Shown one piece after another: positions 8,305 to 17,090 of a stretch of 64,000 nucleotides of DNA (positions within the stretch are counted from its first letter, which is position 1; the number at the start of each line of letters is the position of its first letter). The notes under the pieces are model-generated. The model was not told the origin of the DNA. It ran no database searches and saw nothing but the letters and a program-made list of their open reading frames with translations. The stretch comes from Streptomyces sp. NBC_01381. GTDB taxonomy: Bacteria; Actinomycetota; Actinomycetes; Streptomycetales; Streptomycetaceae. The stretch is taken from positions 62,001 through 126,000 of the forward strand of contig NZ_JAPEPI010000001.1 in the NCBI RefSeq assembly GCF_026340305.1, in the 5' to 3' direction. Made by a program: the position numbers and the translations under genes.

Positions 8305-9765
8305 ATGCAGCGAGGGCGGTCCCGCTTGCGTGAGCGGATACAGCAGCGGCTGCGGGGAGACGCTCCCCCGGCCGACTCGGACGCCGGCAGCCAGGCCGCC
8401 GACAATGGGCTGCCGTTCGACTACCGCGTGCGCGTCCTCGTGGAGATCCAGGAGGACCCGGATGAACTGGCGCTCGCGGAGAGCCAGTTGACCGCACGGG
8501 GCTGGCCGGTCAGGGAGCCCAAGCCGGGTGAGTACGCGCCGGGTGAGGTGACACCTTCGTACGTCCCAAGGATCGTCGAGGTGCGCCTCATCGGCGCGCG
8601 CGACGGCGCCGCCCAGCACGCGCTGCACCAGGTGATGGACCTCTCCTACGCCAGGGAACTCGCCCTGCATGTACGGGACGCGGCGCTCATCCAGCACCGG
8701 CCGGACCCGCACATCACGTGGAAGCTCCATCCCAAGCGGGTCCCCACACCGCGCGAGCGGCTCAAGGAATGGCTGGGCATCGAGAGCGGCGGCACGGAGG
8801 AGGATCCGCAGCCCGAGCGCGTGATCCGGATTCCGGAGGACGCGCCCGAGGCGGACGCGCTGGCCGCGGCGGCCTCGCACTCGCCGGCGTGGCCGCCGTT
8901 CGACCCGCTGAAGCATGAGGTGCGGCCGGCGCGGATCAACAGTGCGCCGCCGATCGCACTGGCGCACTGCCTCTCGGCCGCTGCCGCGGTCGCCATCGCC
9001 TATCTGGCCATCCGATACCTGCCGATCGGCGGTGATTCTTGGTGGGCCGACATGGGCGTGGGCCTCGTCCTCGGGATCGGTGGCGCGCTCAGCAGCCGAC
9101 TCGTCGCCGGCATCGTCTTCATCTACCGTCAGTCCACCGCCCTGCGCGCCGTCCTGCCCTGGGCGCTCCCGGTCGTCGTACCCACTGCCTTCGCCGCGAT
9201 TCCGCAGGTGGGGCAGTCGATGTACGCGGGCTATCTGTCGGCCTTCGACCTGTCCGGGGAGGTCTCGACCGGGGCATGGCCGGACGGTCTGATGGCCGGG
9301 GCATGGGTGTCGGCCGCGTTCCTGTACGGGCTGCTCGCCGGGATCGGCGCCAGCGGCTGGGTGTACCGGACCACGGCACGCTCCGGCACCGCCTTCGGCA
9401 CCGCCGTGCTCATCGGCATGTACGTCGGGGCGCTCACGGGCTGGCTGCTGGCGGCCGCCGTCACCGACCGCGCCGCCGACTCCGGCGAGAACGCCCGCGC
9501 CGCCGTCACGGAGTACAAGACCCCCGGCGCCTACTACGGCCTCAAGGCCAACTTCACGTGCGTACGGCCGAAAGAGAAGGACGCCCCCGTCTACGGCGGC
9601 ACCCTCCCCGCGGACCGCCCGCTGCTCACCTTCGGGCCCAAGGGTGACCGTGTGTCCCTCTGGGATCCGAAGACGAAGCGCGCGCTGAGCATGCGTCTCG
9701 AAGACGCCTCCTTCGTGCCCGCCAAGAGCGAACACGGGAAAGCGGTCTGTCCACGAACCAAGTAA
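8305..9765 (+). CDS. Uncharacterised membrane protein between kinases and response regulator
   Basis: A 486-residue protein I do not recognise. Residues 1-215 are soluble and highly charged, with a hydrophilic N-terminal region, a possible alpha/beta core (FDYRVRVLVEIQEDPDEL, then IVEVRLIGARDG) and PERVIRIPEDAPE. Residues ~220-400 hold about five membrane helices. The last ~75 residues are hydrophilic, with two cysteines (NFTCVRP and AVCPRTK) that could form a disulfide outside the cell. The ATG has GGGGGAGG seven bases upstream. It lies co-directionally between the kinase pair and their likely regulator, so an accessory or signal-input role is plausible but not shown. Confidence 0.85.
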   Translation: MQRGRSRLRERIQQRLRGDAPPADSDAGSQAADNGLPFDYRVRVLVEIQEDPDELALAESQLTARGWPVREPKPGEYAPGEVTPSYVPRIVEVRLIGARDGAAQHALHQVMDLSYARELALHVRDAALIQHRPDPHITWKLHPKRVPTPRERLKEWLGIESGGTEEDPQPERVIRIPEDAPEADALAAAASHSPAWPPFDPLKHEVRPARINSAPPIALAHCLSAAAAVAIAYLAIRYLPIGGDSWWADMGVGLVLGIGGALSSRLVAGIVFIYRQSTALRAVLPWALPVVVPTAFAAIPQVGQSMYAGYLSAFDLSGEVSTGAWPDGLMAGAWVSAAFLYGLLAGIGASGWVYRTTARSGTAFGTAVLIGMYVGALTGWLLAAAVTDRAADSGENARAAVTEYKTPGAYYGLKANFTCVRPKEKDAPVYGGTLPADRPLLTFGPKGDRVSLWDPKTKRALSMRLEDASFVPAKSEHGKAVCPRTK

Positions 9766-9829
9766 CGCCCGCGCGTACGCGCGATACTGAGGTGCCGGGG
9801 GACTCAAGAACCAAATATGCCGGGGGGCC

Positions 9830-10507
9830 GTGGACGTGGAGGACAAAGTGCGGGTGGTCATCGCCGAGGATTCAGTGCTGCTCAGGGAGGGCCTGACCCG
9901 GTTGCTGACCGACCGCGGGCACGACGTCGTCGCGGGGGTGGGCGACGCGGACGCGCTGATCAAGACGGTCGACCAGCTCCACGCGACGGGCGCGCTGCCC
10001 GACGTGGTGGTCGCCGATGTGCGGATGCCGCCGACGCACACCGACGAGGGGGTGCGGGCCGCGGTCCAGCTGCGCCACCAGTATCCGGGGCTCGGGGTGC
10101 TCGTCCTTTCGCAGTACGTCGAGGAGCAGTACGCCACCGAGCTGCTCGCCGGGTCCAGCCGTGGCGTCGGCTATCTGCTCAAGGACCGGGTCGCCGAGGT
10201 CCGTGAGTTCGTGGACGCGGTGGTGCGGGTCGCGCAGGGCGGCACCGCGCTCGACCCTGAGGTCGTGGCGCAGTTGCTCGGCCGCAGCCGTAAGCAGGAC
10301 GTCCTCGCGGGTCTGACGCCGCGCGAGCGCGAGGTGCTCGGCCTGATGGCCGAGGGGCGGACGAACTCGGCGATCGCCCGGCAGCTCGTGGTGAGCGACG
10401 GCGCCGTCGAGAAGCACGTCAGCAATATCTTCCTGAAGCTCGGCCTCTCCCCGAGTGACGGAGATCACCGGCGCGTACTGGCCGTGCTGACCTATCTCAA
10501 CTCCTAG
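9830..10507 (+). CDS. Two-component response regulator, NarL/FixJ (LuxR) family
   Basis: A 225-residue DNA-binding regulator. The receiver domain shows VVIAEDS with the acidic pocket, phospho-acceptor Asp63 in VVVADVRMPP, and the YLLKDR lysine switch. The C-terminal helix-turn-helix is LTPREREVLGLMAEGRTNSA, then VEKHVSNIFLKLGL. It is the only response regulator near the two HisKA_3 kinases and is the natural target of both. Start is uncertain among in-frame GTGs at 9830, 9836 and 9848; the last has GGAGG five bases upstream and would give MRVVIAED. A hairpin follows the stop at once. Target genes are unknown; nuo2 is a candidate by position. Confidence 0.93.
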   Translation: MDVEDKVRVVIAEDSVLLREGLTRLLTDRGHDVVAGVGDADALIKTVDQLHATGALPDVVVADVRMPPTHTDEGVRAAVQLRHQYPGLGVLVLSQYVEEQYATELLAGSSRGVGYLLKDRVAEVREFVDAVVRVAQGGTALDPEVVAQLLGRSRKQDVLAGLTPREREVLGLMAEGRTNSAIARQLVVSDGAVEKHVSNIFLKLGLSPSDGDHRRVLAVLTYLNS

Positions 10508-10511
10508 AAAA

Positions 10512-10526
10512 CTGACACCCTGTCAG
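10512..10526. other. Short perfect inverted repeat after the response regulator
   Basis: CTGACA-CCC-TGTCAG is a perfect 6-bp inverted repeat starting five bases after the regulator stop and followed by ATATTT. It could be a small terminator or a binding site; arms of only 6 bp do not decide. The rest of the 10527-10642 gap shows no gene or further clear structure. Confidence 0.35.
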
Positions 10527-10642
10527 ATATTTAGGGCGCAACAAGAGCGTCACCAGGTCGAACCGAGCAGAGCACGAGCACGAGTCGAGCATGAGTGCGG
10601 AGAATAGTCCTAGAACCAAAGGATGAGTGGGGGGCGTCTTCC

Positions 10643-10822
10643 ATGTCGGGCCGGGGGGCGAGGCAGACTATGGCAAATCAGGGCAATTACGCGTCTCAAA
10701 AGCGCGTCCATCATGCGAGCGAGCCCAGGAAGGCGACCCTTACCGACGTAGGGTGGGCCTTGGGAAGGCTGGTCTTCCGGCCTTTGCCGCTCAGCCGCCT
10801 CGAGGGAGGTCCAGTTCAGTGA
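10643..10822 (+). CDS. Possible small ORF translationally coupled to korA
   Basis: A 59-residue open frame from ATG 10643 (GGGGGGC upstream; alternative ATG at 10670) to a TGA whose first two bases are shared with the korA GTG start (GTGA). The product is basic and has no recognised domain (it begins MSGRGARQTMANQGNYAS). Third-position G/C content is lower than in neighbouring genes, which argues against a long-established protein. The end-to-start overlap and the stem AAGGC/GCCTT just before the end suggest a leader peptide or structured 5' leader acting on korA. It could also be plain untranslated leader. Confidence 0.3.
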   Translation: MSGRGARQTMANQGNYASQKRVHHASEPRKATLTDVGWALGRLVFRPLPLSRLEGGPVQ

Positions 10823-12742
10823 CCAGCCAGGTCAGTAGCCCAGCCGAGCAGGCCGACGGGGCAGTCGTCGGAGAGCAACGCAAGCCTGCTGGTGAGAAAG
10901 ATGTTCGCCGTCTGGACCGCGTGATCATCCGTTTTGCGGGTGACTCGGGGGACGGCATGCAGCTCACCGGTGACCGGTTCACTTCAGAGACGGCGTCCTT
11001 CGGCAATGACCTGTCGACGTTGCCGAATTTCCCGGCCGAGATCCGTGCTCCTGCCGGAACGTTGCCGGGGGTGTCCTCCTTCCAGTTGCATTTCGCCGAT
11101 CACGACATCCTCACGCCGGGCGACGCGCCCAACGTGCTTGTCGCGATGAACCCGGCCGCGTTGAAGGCGAACATCGGTGATGTGCCGCGGGGTGCGGAGA
11201 TCATCGTCAACACGGATGAGTTCTCCAAACGGGCGATGCAGAAGGTCGGCTACGACACCTCGCCGCTGGAGGACGGTTCGCTGGACGGCTACAGCGTCCA
11301 CCCGGTGCCGCTGACGACGCTGACGGTCGAGGCGCTCAAGGAGTTCGACCTCTCGCGCAAGGACGCGGGCCGCAGCAAGAACATGTTCGCGCTGGGGTTG
11401 TTGTCGTGGATGTACCACCGGCCCACCGAGGGCACGGAGAGGTTCCTGCGGACGAAGTTCGCGAAGAAGCCGGAGATCGCCGAGGCGAACATCGCGGCTT
11501 TTCATGCGGGGTGGAACTTCGGTGAGACGACGGAGGACTTCGCCGTCTCCTACGAGGTCGCGCCGGCGTCCACGGCGTTCCCGACGGGCACGTATCGCAA
11601 CATCTCGGGGAACCTGGCGCTGTCGTACGGGTTGATTGCGGCGGGGCGGCAGGCGGATCTGCCGCTCTATCTGGGCTCGTATCCGATCACGCCGGCCTCG
11701 GACATCCTGCACGAGCTGTCCAAGCACAAGAACTTCGGCGTGCGCACCTTCCAGGCCGAGGACGAGATCGCGGGCATCGGGGCAGCGCTGGGCGCGGCGT
11801 TCGGCGGTTCGCTCGCGGTGACGACGACGTCGGGTCCTGGTGTGGCGCTGAAGTCGGAGACCATCGGGCTCGCGGTCTCGCTCGAACTGCCGTTGCTGAT
11901 CGTGGACATCCAGCGCGGCGGCCCTTCGACGGGGCTGCCGACCAAGACCGAGCAGGCCGACCTGCTGCAGGCCATGTACGGCCGCAACGGCGAGGCACCG
12001 GTGCCGATCGTGGCGCCGAAGACGCCGGCCGACTGCTTCGACGCGGCCATTGAAGCCGCCCGCATCGCGGTCAGCTACCGCACCCCGGTGTTCCTGCTGT
12101 CCGACGGCTATCTGGCCAACGGCAGCGAGCCGTGGCGGATCCCGGAGATCGATGAACTGCCCGATCTGCGGGTGCAGTTCGCCTCGGGCACCAATCACAC
12201 CGAGGACGACGGCACCGAGGTGTTCTGGCCCTACCAGCGCGACCCGCAGACCCTGGCCCGCCCGTGGGCGATTCCCGGCACGCCGGGCCTTGAGCACCGC
12301 ATCGGCGGCATCGAGAAGCAGGACGGCACCGGAAACATCTCCTACGACCCGGCCAACCACGACTTCATGGTCCGCACCCGCCAGGCCAAGATCGACGGCA
12401 TCGAGGTGCCTGATCTTCAGGTCGACGACCTGACCGGGGATGCCAAGTTGCTGGTGCTGGGCTGGGGTTCGACCTATGGGCCGATCACTGCGGCCGTCCG
12501 GCGGCTGCGCGCGGCCGGTGAGAGTGTCGCGCAGGCCCATCTGCGCCACCTCAACCCCTTCCCGCGGAATCTGGGCGAGGTCCTGAAGCGTTACGACAAG
12601 GTGGTGATTCCCGAGATGAACCTCGGGCAGCTGGCCACTCTGGTCCGCGCCAGGTTCCTGGTCGACGCCGTCTCCTACAACCAGGTCAACGGAATGCCGT
12701 TCAAGGCCGAGCAGCTCGCCACGGCTCTCAAGGAGGCCATCC

Positions 12743-12750
<8 letters not shown>
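10819..12750 (+). CDS. korA: 2-oxoglutarate (2-oxoacid):ferredoxin oxidoreductase, alpha subunit (gamma-alpha fusion)
   Basis: A 643-residue subunit of a thiamine-diphosphate enzyme that oxidatively decarboxylates a 2-oxoacid (probably 2-oxoglutarate) to acyl-CoA while reducing ferredoxin. The N-terminal ~190 residues are the gamma domain (RVIIRFAGDSGDGMQLTGDR). The alpha pyrimidine-binding domain follows (LYLGSYPITPASDILHELSK, then FQAEDEIAGIGAALGAAFGG), and a transketolase-C-like domain closes the protein. The start is GTG 10819 with GGGAGGT eight bases upstream. It overlaps korB by eight bases. Substrate is assigned by family; pyruvate or another 2-oxoacid cannot be excluded. Confidence 0.94.
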
Positions 12751-13840
<1,090 letters not shown>

Positions 13841-13859
13841 CTCGGCACGCCACACCCCC

Positions 13860-13893
13860 GAAGCCCGGTTCTGATCCTTCAGGACCGGGCTTC
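13860..13893. terminator. Bidirectional terminator between korB and the convergent HxlR gene
   Basis: GAAGCCCGGT (13860-13869) pairs perfectly with ACCGGGCTTC (13884-13893), and the loop contains a further CTGA/TCAG pairing. The hairpin starts 20 bases after the korB stop and includes the stop codon of the convergent HxlR gene, so it can end both transcripts. Confidence 0.8.
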
Positions 13894-14253
13894 GTCGTAC
13901 GCCGCGCGCGCCGTGCCCACGGCGTCCATGCGCCGCTCCGTCCAGGTCGCCAGGGCGTGCACCCGCTCGGCGGCCTCGCGGCCGAGGTCCGTGAGGGAGT
14001 AGTCGACGCGGGGCGGGATGACGGGCTTGGCGTCCCGGTGGACGAGGCCGTCGCGCTCCAGGGTCTGCAGCGTCTGGGCCAGCATCTTCTCGCTGACGCG
14101 ACCGCCGATCGCCCGGCGCAGCTCGCTGAAGCGGTACGCGCGCTCCTGCAGGGCCAGCAGGATCAGCGTGCCCCAGCGGCTGGTGACGTGCTCCAGGACG
14201 AGCCGCTGGGGGCACATCTCGTCACTGGTGAGGTTCCAGTCCCTTACTCCCAT
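13879..14253 (-). CDS. HxlR-family (DUF24) transcriptional regulator, likely redox-sensing
   Basis: A 124-residue winged-helix regulator. The HxlR core is clear: LVLEHVTSRWGTLILLALQE, RFSELRRAIGGRVSEKMLAQ, TLQTLERDGLVHR and the VDYSLTDLG wing. It has one cysteine, Cys14 in SDEMCPQRL, the position used for thiol sensing in QorR/YodB/HypR-type members. It is divergent from a QOR2-like oxidoreductase, the same arrangement as qorR-qor2 of Corynebacterium, so repression of itself and that gene, relieved by disulfide or quinone stress, is likely. Its start codon abuts an inverted repeat. Confidence 0.92.
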   Translation of the reverse strand: MGVRDWNLTSDEMCPQRLVLEHVTSRWGTLILLALQERAYRFSELRRAIGGRVSEKMLAQTLQTLERDGLVHRDAKPVIPPRVDYSLTDLGREAAERVHALATWTERRMDAVGTARAAYDEARS

Positions 14254-14255
14254 GC

Positions 14256-14282
14256 AAGTACCTTACTTCAAAGTGGGTACTT
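14256..14282. promoter_or_regulatory. HxlR-type operator in the divergent promoter
   Basis: AAGTACC (14256-14262) and GGTACTT (14276-14282) form a perfect 7-bp inverted repeat. The spacer continues the symmetry as TTACTT against AAGTGG, giving a ~27-bp dyad typical of DUF24 regulators. It begins three bases before the regulator start codon and lies 71 bases upstream of the oxidoreductase start, so one site can control both. Confidence 0.65.
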
Positions 14283-14352
14283 TCCAGAAGTTAGTGCGCG
14301 ACCTAGGCTCGGTCTCGAACCGCTTCAAACGGAAATCAGGGAGCTTTCAGAC

Positions 14353-15213
14353 ATGAGCATCGTCGTCACCGGAGCCACCGGACACCTCGGCCGTCTCGTC
14401 ATCGACGGGCTGCTCGCCGCGCGGGTCCCCGCCGGGCAGATAGCGGCCGTCGTCCGCGACAAGGAGAAGGCCGCCCCGCTGGCCGCGCGCGGAGTCGAGC
14501 TGCGCGTCGCCGACTACAGCACGCCCGAGTCCCTCGCCGGTGTCTTCGCCGCGGGCGACAAGGTGCTGCTGATCTCCGGCAACGAGATGGGGCAGCGGGT
14601 CGCGCAGCACGGGGCCGTGATCGACGCCGCGCGCGCCGCGGGCGTCGCTCTCCTCGCGTACACCGGCGTACTCGGCGGTCCCGACGCCGACTTCGACCTC
14701 GCGGCCGAGCACAAGGCGACCGAGCAGCTGATCCTCGACTCCGGGGTGCCGTACACGTTCCTGCGCAACGGCTGGTACCACGAGAACTACACGGAGAACC
14801 TCGCCCCCGTCCTGGAGCACGGCGCCGTGGTCGCCTCCGCGGGTGACGGCCGGGTCGCCTCCGCCTCGCGCGCCGACTACGCCGCGGCCGCCGTCGCCGT
14901 GCTGACCGGTGACGGCCATCAGGGCAAGGCGTACGAGCTGAGCGGCGATGTCGCGTGGAGTCTCGCCGAGTACGCCGCCGAGGTCGCCCGGCAGAGCGGC
15001 AAGGACATCTCGTACGCGAACGTCCCGGCCGAGCAGAACCTCGCGAACCTGACCGGCGCCGGTCTGCCCGGGCGGTTCGCCGCGATCCTCGTCGACGTGG
15101 ACGGGGCGATCGAGCGGGGGCTGCTCGCCGGTACGAGCGGTGATCTGACCCGGCTCATCGGGCGGCCCACGACGCCGCTGGCCGACGCGGTCGCGGCGGC
15201 GCTCAAGGGCTGA
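14353..15213 (+). CDS. NAD(P)H-binding oxidoreductase, QOR2/NmrA-like atypical SDR
   Basis: A 286-residue protein with the atypical short-chain dehydrogenase N-terminus IVVTGATGHLGRLVIDGLLA (GxxGxxG nucleotide loop), VVRDKEKAAPLAARGVELRV, and a substrate segment LRNGWYHENYTENL that matches quinone oxidoreductase 2 (YtfG) and NmrA-like proteins. Such enzymes reduce quinones with NADPH. The divergent HxlR regulator supports a role in quinone or electrophile detoxification. ATG 14353 is preferred; longer in-frame reading runs through the regulator gene. Confidence 0.88.
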   Translation: MSIVVTGATGHLGRLVIDGLLAARVPAGQIAAVVRDKEKAAPLAARGVELRVADYSTPESLAGVFAAGDKVLLISGNEMGQRVAQHGAVIDAARAAGVALLAYTGVLGGPDADFDLAAEHKATEQLILDSGVPYTFLRNGWYHENYTENLAPVLEHGAVVASAGDGRVASASRADYAAAAVAVLTGDGHQGKAYELSGDVAWSLAEYAAEVARQSGKDISYANVPAEQNLANLTGAGLPGRFAAILVDVDGAIERGLLAGTSGDLTRLIGRPTTPLADAVAAALKG

Positions 15214-15328
15214 CGCCCGGGCCGCGGGAGCGTCATGACCGTCTTTGAGATACGGGCATGACAGGTGGGCCCCTGTGCCGCTACCTTCGTGAGGGCAGCG
15301 TGGGGCTGCCGCGCACCAAGGAGGGGCC

Positions 15329-16339
15329 GTGGACAGCGGAGCAGCGGGGCAGCCGAAGAGCGAGGCGCGCATAGGACTGCTGAACGGCTTCGCGGCCTAC
15401 GGGATGTGGGGACTCGTGCCCCTTTTCTGGCCGCTGCTCAAGCCGTCCGGGGCCGGCGAGATCCTCGCGCACCGGATGGCCTGGTCGCTGGTCGTGGTCG
15501 GCATCGCGCTGCTGTTCGTGCGGCGTTGGGCCTGGGCCGGCGAGCTGATCCGGCAGCCGCGGAAGCTGGGGCTTGTGACGATCGCCGCGGCGGTCATCAC
15601 CGTCAACTGGGGCGTCTACATCTGGGCCGTGAACTCCGGCCATGTCGTCGAGGCGTCCCTCGGCTACTTCATCAACCCCCTGGTCACCATCGCCATGGGC
15701 GTCCTGCTCCTCGGCGAACGCCTGCGGCCCGTGCAATGGGCGGCGGTCGGCGTCGGCCTCGCCGCGGTCCTCGTGCTCGCCATCGGCGCCGGACAGCCGC
15801 CGTGGATCTCGCTCTGCCTGGCCTTCTCCTTCGCCACGTACGGCCTGGTGAAGAAGAAGGTGGGCCTCGGCGGCCTTGAGTCGCTCGCCGCCGAGACCGC
15901 GATCCAGTTCCTGCCCGCGGTCGGCTTCCTGCTGTGGCTCGCCTCGCGGGGCGATGCCACGTTCGGCGCGGAGGGCGTCGGGCATGCGGCGCTGCTCGCG
16001 GCGACCGGTGTGGTCACCGCCGCTCCCCTGGTCTGCTTCGGCGCGGCGGCGATACGGGTGCCGTTGTCCACGCTGGGGCTGCTGCAGTATCTGGCGCCGG
16101 TCTTCCAGTTCCTGCTCGGCATCCTGTACTTCCATGAGGCGATGCCGGCCGAGCGGTGGGCCGGGTTCGGGCTTGTTTGGCTGGCGTTGACGTTGCTGAC
16201 CTGCGATGCGTTGCGCTCCGCTCGGCGTAATGCGGTGCGGCTGGCCGCTGCGCGGGGCGGTGCCGTTACGTCTGGCTCCGCCGGGGGGCGGGAGGCGGTG
16301 GGGCCCGCCGCCGGGCGGGAAGCGGAGACTGTGGTCTGA
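15329..16339 (+). CDS. rarD: EamA/RarD-type drug-metabolite transporter
   Basis: A 336-residue inner-membrane protein with ten hydrophobic helices arranged as two EamA repeats. Family motifs include GLLNGFAAYGMWGLVPLFWP, ITVNWGVYIWAVNSGHVVEA and SLGYFINPLVTIAMGV, strongly diagnostic of RarD. The C-terminal 35 residues after the last helix are a Gly/Ala/Arg-rich tail. The start is GTG 15329 just after AAGGAGGGG. RarD is named from chloramphenicol-sensitivity work, but the natural substrate is unknown. An interspersed repeat begins about 20 bases after the stop. Confidence 0.92.
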   Translation: MDSGAAGQPKSEARIGLLNGFAAYGMWGLVPLFWPLLKPSGAGEILAHRMAWSLVVVGIALLFVRRWAWAGELIRQPRKLGLVTIAAAVITVNWGVYIWAVNSGHVVEASLGYFINPLVTIAMGVLLLGERLRPVQWAAVGVGLAAVLVLAIGAGQPPWISLCLAFSFATYGLVKKKVGLGGLESLAAETAIQFLPAVGFLLWLASRGDATFGAEGVGHAALLAATGVVTAAPLVCFGAAAIRVPLSTLGLLQYLAPVFQFLLGILYFHEAMPAERWAGFGLVWLALTLLTCDALRSARRNAVRLAAARGGAVTSGSAGGREAVGPAAGREAETVV

Positions 16340-16361
16340 CGACCGCAGGCCCCTACCGTTT

Positions 16362-16444
16362 TCGGCTGCGGGTGCGTTGGGGCTGGTCGCGCAGTTCCCC
16401 GCGCCCCTTCAACCCCGGTAGCTGGGCGCGCCCACGCGGCGGAG
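16362..16444 (+). repeat. Interspersed hairpin repeat, copy 1 (subtype A fused to part of B)
   Basis: The subtype A core GGCTGGTCGCGCAGTTCCCC and GCGCCCCTT occupies 16381-16409. It is followed at 16430-16444 by GCTGGGCGCGCCC and ACGCGGCGGAG from subtype B. The closing GGGGCGC arm is missing, so this copy is a broken composite. It directly abuts a truncated AraC gene, suggesting rearrangement at this point. Confidence 0.75.
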
Positions 16445-16449
16445 GGACG

Positions 16450-16746
16450 GTGGCCTCGCTGGCCGCCCGCGCCCAGGTGTCCCGCGCGTCCTTCGCCCGC
16501 CACTTCACCGAGCTGGTCGGCAGGCCCCCGATGGCGTACCTCACCGAGTGGCGGATGACGCTCGCCGCCGAGCTCTTGGCCGAGCCCGGCGCGACGGTGG
16601 CCGCCGTGGCCGGCCAGGTGGGCTACGCCGACGGCTTCGGCTTCAGCGACGCCTTCAAACGAATCCGAGGCATCACCCCGAGCAACTACCGCACCTCACT
16701 GACGACCGGCCGACCGGACTCCACCTCGCTCCGGGCGGCGGGCTGA
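16450..16746 (+). pseudogene. Truncated AraC-family regulator (C-terminal helix-turn-helix only)
   Basis: About 98 residues corresponding to the DNA-binding half of an AraC-type protein: VASLAARAQVSRASFARHFT, LVGRPPMAYLTEWRMTLAAE, then VAGQVGYADGFGFSDAFKRI and RGITPSNYR. The ~180-residue sensing half is missing and interspersed repeat DNA lies directly upstream. A GTG at 16450 with GGAGGGA just upstream might still allow translation of a stand-alone HTH domain, but the loss of the N-terminus and the decayed copies downstream favour a remnant. Confidence 0.7.
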
Positions 16747-17090
16747 CCGTCGCTACCTTTCGCACTCCACCTCGCTCCGGGCGGCGGGCTGACCGCCGCC
16801 GCCTCCCGCGACGCCCTGCCCCCCCAAGCAACCACCGCGGCCTCACTGACGACCGGACAGCCAGACCTCCGCCTCGCTCCGGGCGGCGGGCTGACGGCCG
16901 CCGCCTCCCGCACTCCGCCCCACTCCGGGCAGCAGGCCGACCGCCGCTCTCAGCGCGACCGCCGCCGGACAGATCTCGTACGCCGACCCCTTCGGCCTCA
17001 GCAACACCCCCGGTGCACATCCCGAGCAGCTACCTCGCCTCACTCACCGCCGGGCGACCGGACTCCGCCTCGCTTCGGGCAGCGGGCTGA
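16677..17090 (+). repeat. Degenerate multiple copies of the AraC gene 3' end
   Basis: The last ~70 bases of the AraC remnant (encoding SNYRTSLTTGRPDSTSLRAAG) recur at 16826-16894 and, with more upstream coding sequence (YADPFGLSN), at 16953-17090. A shorter block, CTCCGGGCGGCGGGCTGA plus a GCCGCC run, recurs five times (about 16730, 16777, 16879, 16922 and 17074) with growing divergence. The copies are frame-broken. This fills the otherwise gene-free 16747-17029 interval; nothing else is seen there. Confidence 0.7.

Noticed and set aside
16372..16746. A complete AraC regulator
   Set aside because: The first ~25 codons of the open frame are interspersed repeat DNA and the sensing domain is absent; treated as a remnant.
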